In this document: piece by piece, positions 47,249 through 48,019 of the stretch
How positions within the stretch are numbered: position 1 is the stretch's first letter
Layout of the letters: the number at the start of each line of letters is the position of its first letter
Assembly (NCBI GenBank): GCA_021741075.1
Contig: JAIOYO010000025.1
Span: 1-48,019, forward strand
Direction of reading: 5' to 3'
Origin: Flavobacteriales bacterium
GTDB lineage: Bacteria; Bacteroidota; Bacteroidia; UBA10329
Length of the DNA stretch: 48,019 bases
The notes under the pieces: generated by a model
What the model was told of the DNA's origin: nothing
Databases searched by the model: none
What the model saw: only the letters and a program-made list of their open reading frames with translations
Position numbers and translations under genes: made by a program

Positions 47249-47278
47249 TTGGCTCTATGTTAAACTAACACACCTTTG
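47249..47278 (+). promoter_or_regulatory. Candidate promoter of the right-end fibre gene
   Basis: TTG 47249-47251, 19 nt, then CACCTTTG 47271-47278 (7 of 8 to TAnnTTTG). Transcription would start at about 47284, after the ATG at 47281, so the second ATG at 47296 may be the true start. Confidence 0.4.
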
Positions 47279-47280
47279 CA

Positions 47281-48019
47281 ATGAAAAACTTAAAGATGAA
47301 TTGCCGAATTTTAGTGTCCACACTATTAATAACAGGAATGATGATGTGTACGGATGTTGTTTTTGGGCAGTGTGCCCTTTGTAATAGTAGTCAGAACATA
47401 GAAATTGGACTTGGGTCTGCTACTGGATTCTTATCGAATGCATTTGGAAATGCCACCAGTTCAGGAGACTACGGGTTCAGTATTGGGTCGAAGGTGTTTG
47501 CAAGTGGTAAAAAAAGCTTCGTTGTAGGTTATAAGGCTGAGGCGTATAGTGGTGATACGCTTAATTATATATTCGGATGTGGTACTGAAGACGATAACTT
47601 GCTAAATGACGTGAGTAATTCGATAATGTTCGGCACTAACTCTAATCTTCCTACGGTTCTAGTTTCTGGCGCATCTGGCTTCAACACTTGGGGCAATGTT
47701 GGAATTGGCAACATTACCGACCCAGAATCTTTATTGCATGTGCGCGATCAAGTACGAGTGGGACTTACGGGAAGTGCAGCAGGCAGCCTAATCTTCAACA
47801 ACAGTGCTGGCGACACCATTTCTTTCAATACACCTGCAAGCATGAGTGATCAGAACTATACTTTGCCAACAGCCTTAGGGGTAAATGGCGATGTGCTTAC
47901 CTACACAACAGGCGGCCAACTAACGTGGACAAACGGAGGCACAGCCACAGACGATTGGCGACTAGATGGAAACAATAATGCCACCTCATCAAGTAAATTG
48001 GGAACACTTAACGCACAAC
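47281..48019 (+). CDS. Fibre-like surface protein, truncated by the window edge
   Basis: The frame is open from ATG 47281 to the window end (246 codons, no stop). An in-frame ATG at 47296 fits the promoter better. Signal peptide about 1-34 (LVSTLLITGMMMCTDVVFG), then CALCNSSQNIEIGLGSATG and repeats of the type AFGNATSSGDYGFSIGSKVFASGKKSFVVGYKAEAYSG, which look like trimeric-adhesin (YadA-head-like) strands. Then NVGIGNITDPESLLHVRDQVRVG and SLIFNNSAGDTISFNTPAS...YTLPTALGVNGDVLTYTTGG, blocks common in Bacteroidota fibre proteins that end in an S74 chaperone. The NVGIG/LHV part also resembles the two fibre genes at 10981-14620. Confidence 0.75.
   Translation, partial: MKNLKMNCRILVSTLLITGMMMCTDVVFGQCALCNSSQNIEIGLGSATGFLSNAFGNATSSGDYGFSIGSKVFASGKKSFVVGYKAEAYSGDTLNYIFGCGTEDDNLLNDVSNSIMFGTNSNLPTVLVSGASGFNTWGNVGIGNITDPESLLHVRDQVRVGLTGSAAGSLIFNNSAGDTISFNTPASMSDQNYTLPTALGVNGDVLTYTTGGQLTWTNGGTATDDWRLDGNNNATSSSKLGTLNAQ

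Larger units (their letters stand above)
46870..47280. other. Intergenic region with repeat remnant, hairpin and poly-G tract
   Basis: A 411-bp stretch without a gene. It holds a decayed palindromic repeat (46882-46968), a terminator-like hairpin (47077-47105) and a run of nine G (47236-47244) just before the promoter of the next gene. No RNA gene is recognised. Confidence 0.6.

Overview
The window is a piece of a Bacteroidota chromosome, most like Flavobacteriales or a close marine relative. Four secreted proteins end in type IX secretion (T9SS) C-terminal sorting domains. Several genes are preceded by the Bacteroidota -7 box TAnnTTTG. The order pdxJ / CBS / TamA-like / nadK / DUF6089 / uppS / bamA / OmpH / OmpH / murI is a familiar envelope cluster of that phylum. 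No tRNA, rRNA, CRISPR array, insertion sequence or integrase is visible.

Left part (1-10 kb). A 5'-truncated CocE/NonD-type (S15) hydrolase is followed by a small HTH regulator (minus strand). Upstream of the regulator lies an array of about eight or nine 21-bp units that looks like a multi-site operator. Next come a sterol-desaturase-family membrane oxygenase and a minus-strand pair: a giant (about 1860 aa) lamin-tail/Calx-beta T9SS protein and, 12 bp downstream, a 65-aa protein with a PID-CTERM-like tail. A TPR protein follows on the plus strand.

Degenerate patch and surface fibres (10-14.7 kb). A 21-bp minisatellite, a decapitated TlpA/thioredoxin-like remnant and an unrecognised C-terminal fragment lie beside two tandem minus-strand tail-fibre-like proteins with S74 chaperone domains. 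One of the two carries about 37 collagen-like Gly-X-Thr triplets.

Middle (14.7-26 kb). A VAT-1-like quinone oxidoreductase diverges from a DUF5686 outer-membrane protein that is translationally coupled to a metallophosphoesterase. A three-gene operon follows: lamin-tail T9SS protein, TonB-dependent receptor, T9SS endonuclease I. I infer an extracellular-DNA or nucleotide scavenging role. A bidirectional terminator closes it.

Envelope cluster (26-38 kb). ybfF-like esterase and pdxJ run leftward. CBS, TamA-like, nadK, two DUF6089-like barrels, uppS, bamA, two OmpH/Skp chaperones and murI run rightward. Together they supply NADP, undecaprenyl phosphate, D-glutamate and outer-membrane protein assembly.

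Right part (38-48 kb). A gamma-carbonic-anhydrase-like hexapeptide protein, a glycine-rich PKD T9SS protein, Nfu, a fatty acid desaturase, a 52-aa Cys-rich small ORF, an epoxide-hydrolase-like enzyme, a GT39-type glycosyltransferase and a phosphopantetheinyl transferase are followed by a repeat-bearing intergenic region. The window ends inside a third fibre-like gene whose predicted promoter sits next to a 9-G tract, a candidate phase-variation switch.

The least ordinary signals are the 21-bp operator array, the poly-G beside the fibre promoter, the giant protein plus PID-CTERM pair, the lamin-tail/TonB/nuclease operon and the remnant junction near 10.7 kb. All functional statements rest on sequence reading and recalled family knowledge; no search was run.
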